Assembly: GCA_028565635.1 (NCBI GenBank) | Contig: JAOXYB010020471.1 | Span: 1 to 17,529 of the forward strand | Source of the DNA: Phoronis ovalis | Taxonomy: Eukaryota; Phoronida; Phoronidae | Reading direction: 5' to 3' | Length of the DNA: 17,529 nt | In this document: positions 17,526-17,529 of the stretch, piece after piece | Layout: each line of letters opens with the position of its first letter | Position numbering within the stretch: the first letter of the stretch is position 1 | The notes under the pieces: generated by a model | Told to the model about the DNA's origin: nothing | The model's input: only the letters and a program-made list of their open reading frames with translations | Databases searched by the model: none | Made by a program: the position numbers and the translations under genes

Positions 17526-17529
17526 GATG

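Overview
The window is AT-rich eukaryotic DNA: genes split by GT-AG introns, long non-coding stretches, and many degraded dispersed and tandem repeats. The style (low GC, many short dispersed repeats, one invertebrate-type WIP/verprolin gene and an unusual tetraspanin) suits a lophotrochozoan animal, possibly a bivalve or other mollusc. That assignment is an inference from style; no marker gene proves it.

Two protein genes can be supported. The first is a tetraspanin-like membrane protein on the + strand (2087-3106), 339 residues in one uninterrupted exon. It has a long basic N-terminal tail and eight cysteines in the large extracellular loop, including the CCG and VPENCC motifs. The second is a WIP/verprolin gene (WAS/WASL-interacting protein family) on the - strand. 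Its coding sequence runs from 14407 down to 8695 in five clear exons plus one probable 28-codon cassette exon. All the inferred coding introns are phase 1. The spliced protein, 518 residues (546 with the cassette), has the WH2 actin-binding segment at the N terminus, a large proline-rich middle, the WASP-binding segment near the C terminus, and a terminal Gly-Ala-polyproline-Arg tail. No single open frame shows this gene; it only appears when splice sites are joined across frames.

The two genes converge on an intergenic region of about 4 kb (3.1-7.3 kb) full of repeats. These include an array of self-complementary units built on a 30-bp perfect palindrome (5111-5312), a 60-bp stretch from this array copied exactly at 4228-4287, and a related diverged copy near 3431-3485. 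Also present are a GC-rich tandem pair (4570-4646), a short module that recurs near the right edge (5617-5662 and 17406-17451), and a dispersed repeat with an internal duplication of about 266 bp (6716-7230). The tail of that dispersed repeat also forms the left edge of the window (1-424). A minisatellite of about 50 bp lies at 903-1113.

Layout: 1-424 dispersed repeat; 425-1865 non-coding with a hairpin and minisatellite; 1866-3106 tetraspanin with probable 5' UTR; 3107-7330 repeat-rich intergenic DNA; about 7330-14430 WIP gene, transcribed leftward; 14431-17529 sequence upstream of the first coding exon, in which I find no coding exon but two inverted-repeat structures. I found no rRNA, tRNA, CRISPR, prokaryotic features or convincing transposase. 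Apart from the cassette exon and the palindrome array, nothing here looks like an undescribed system.
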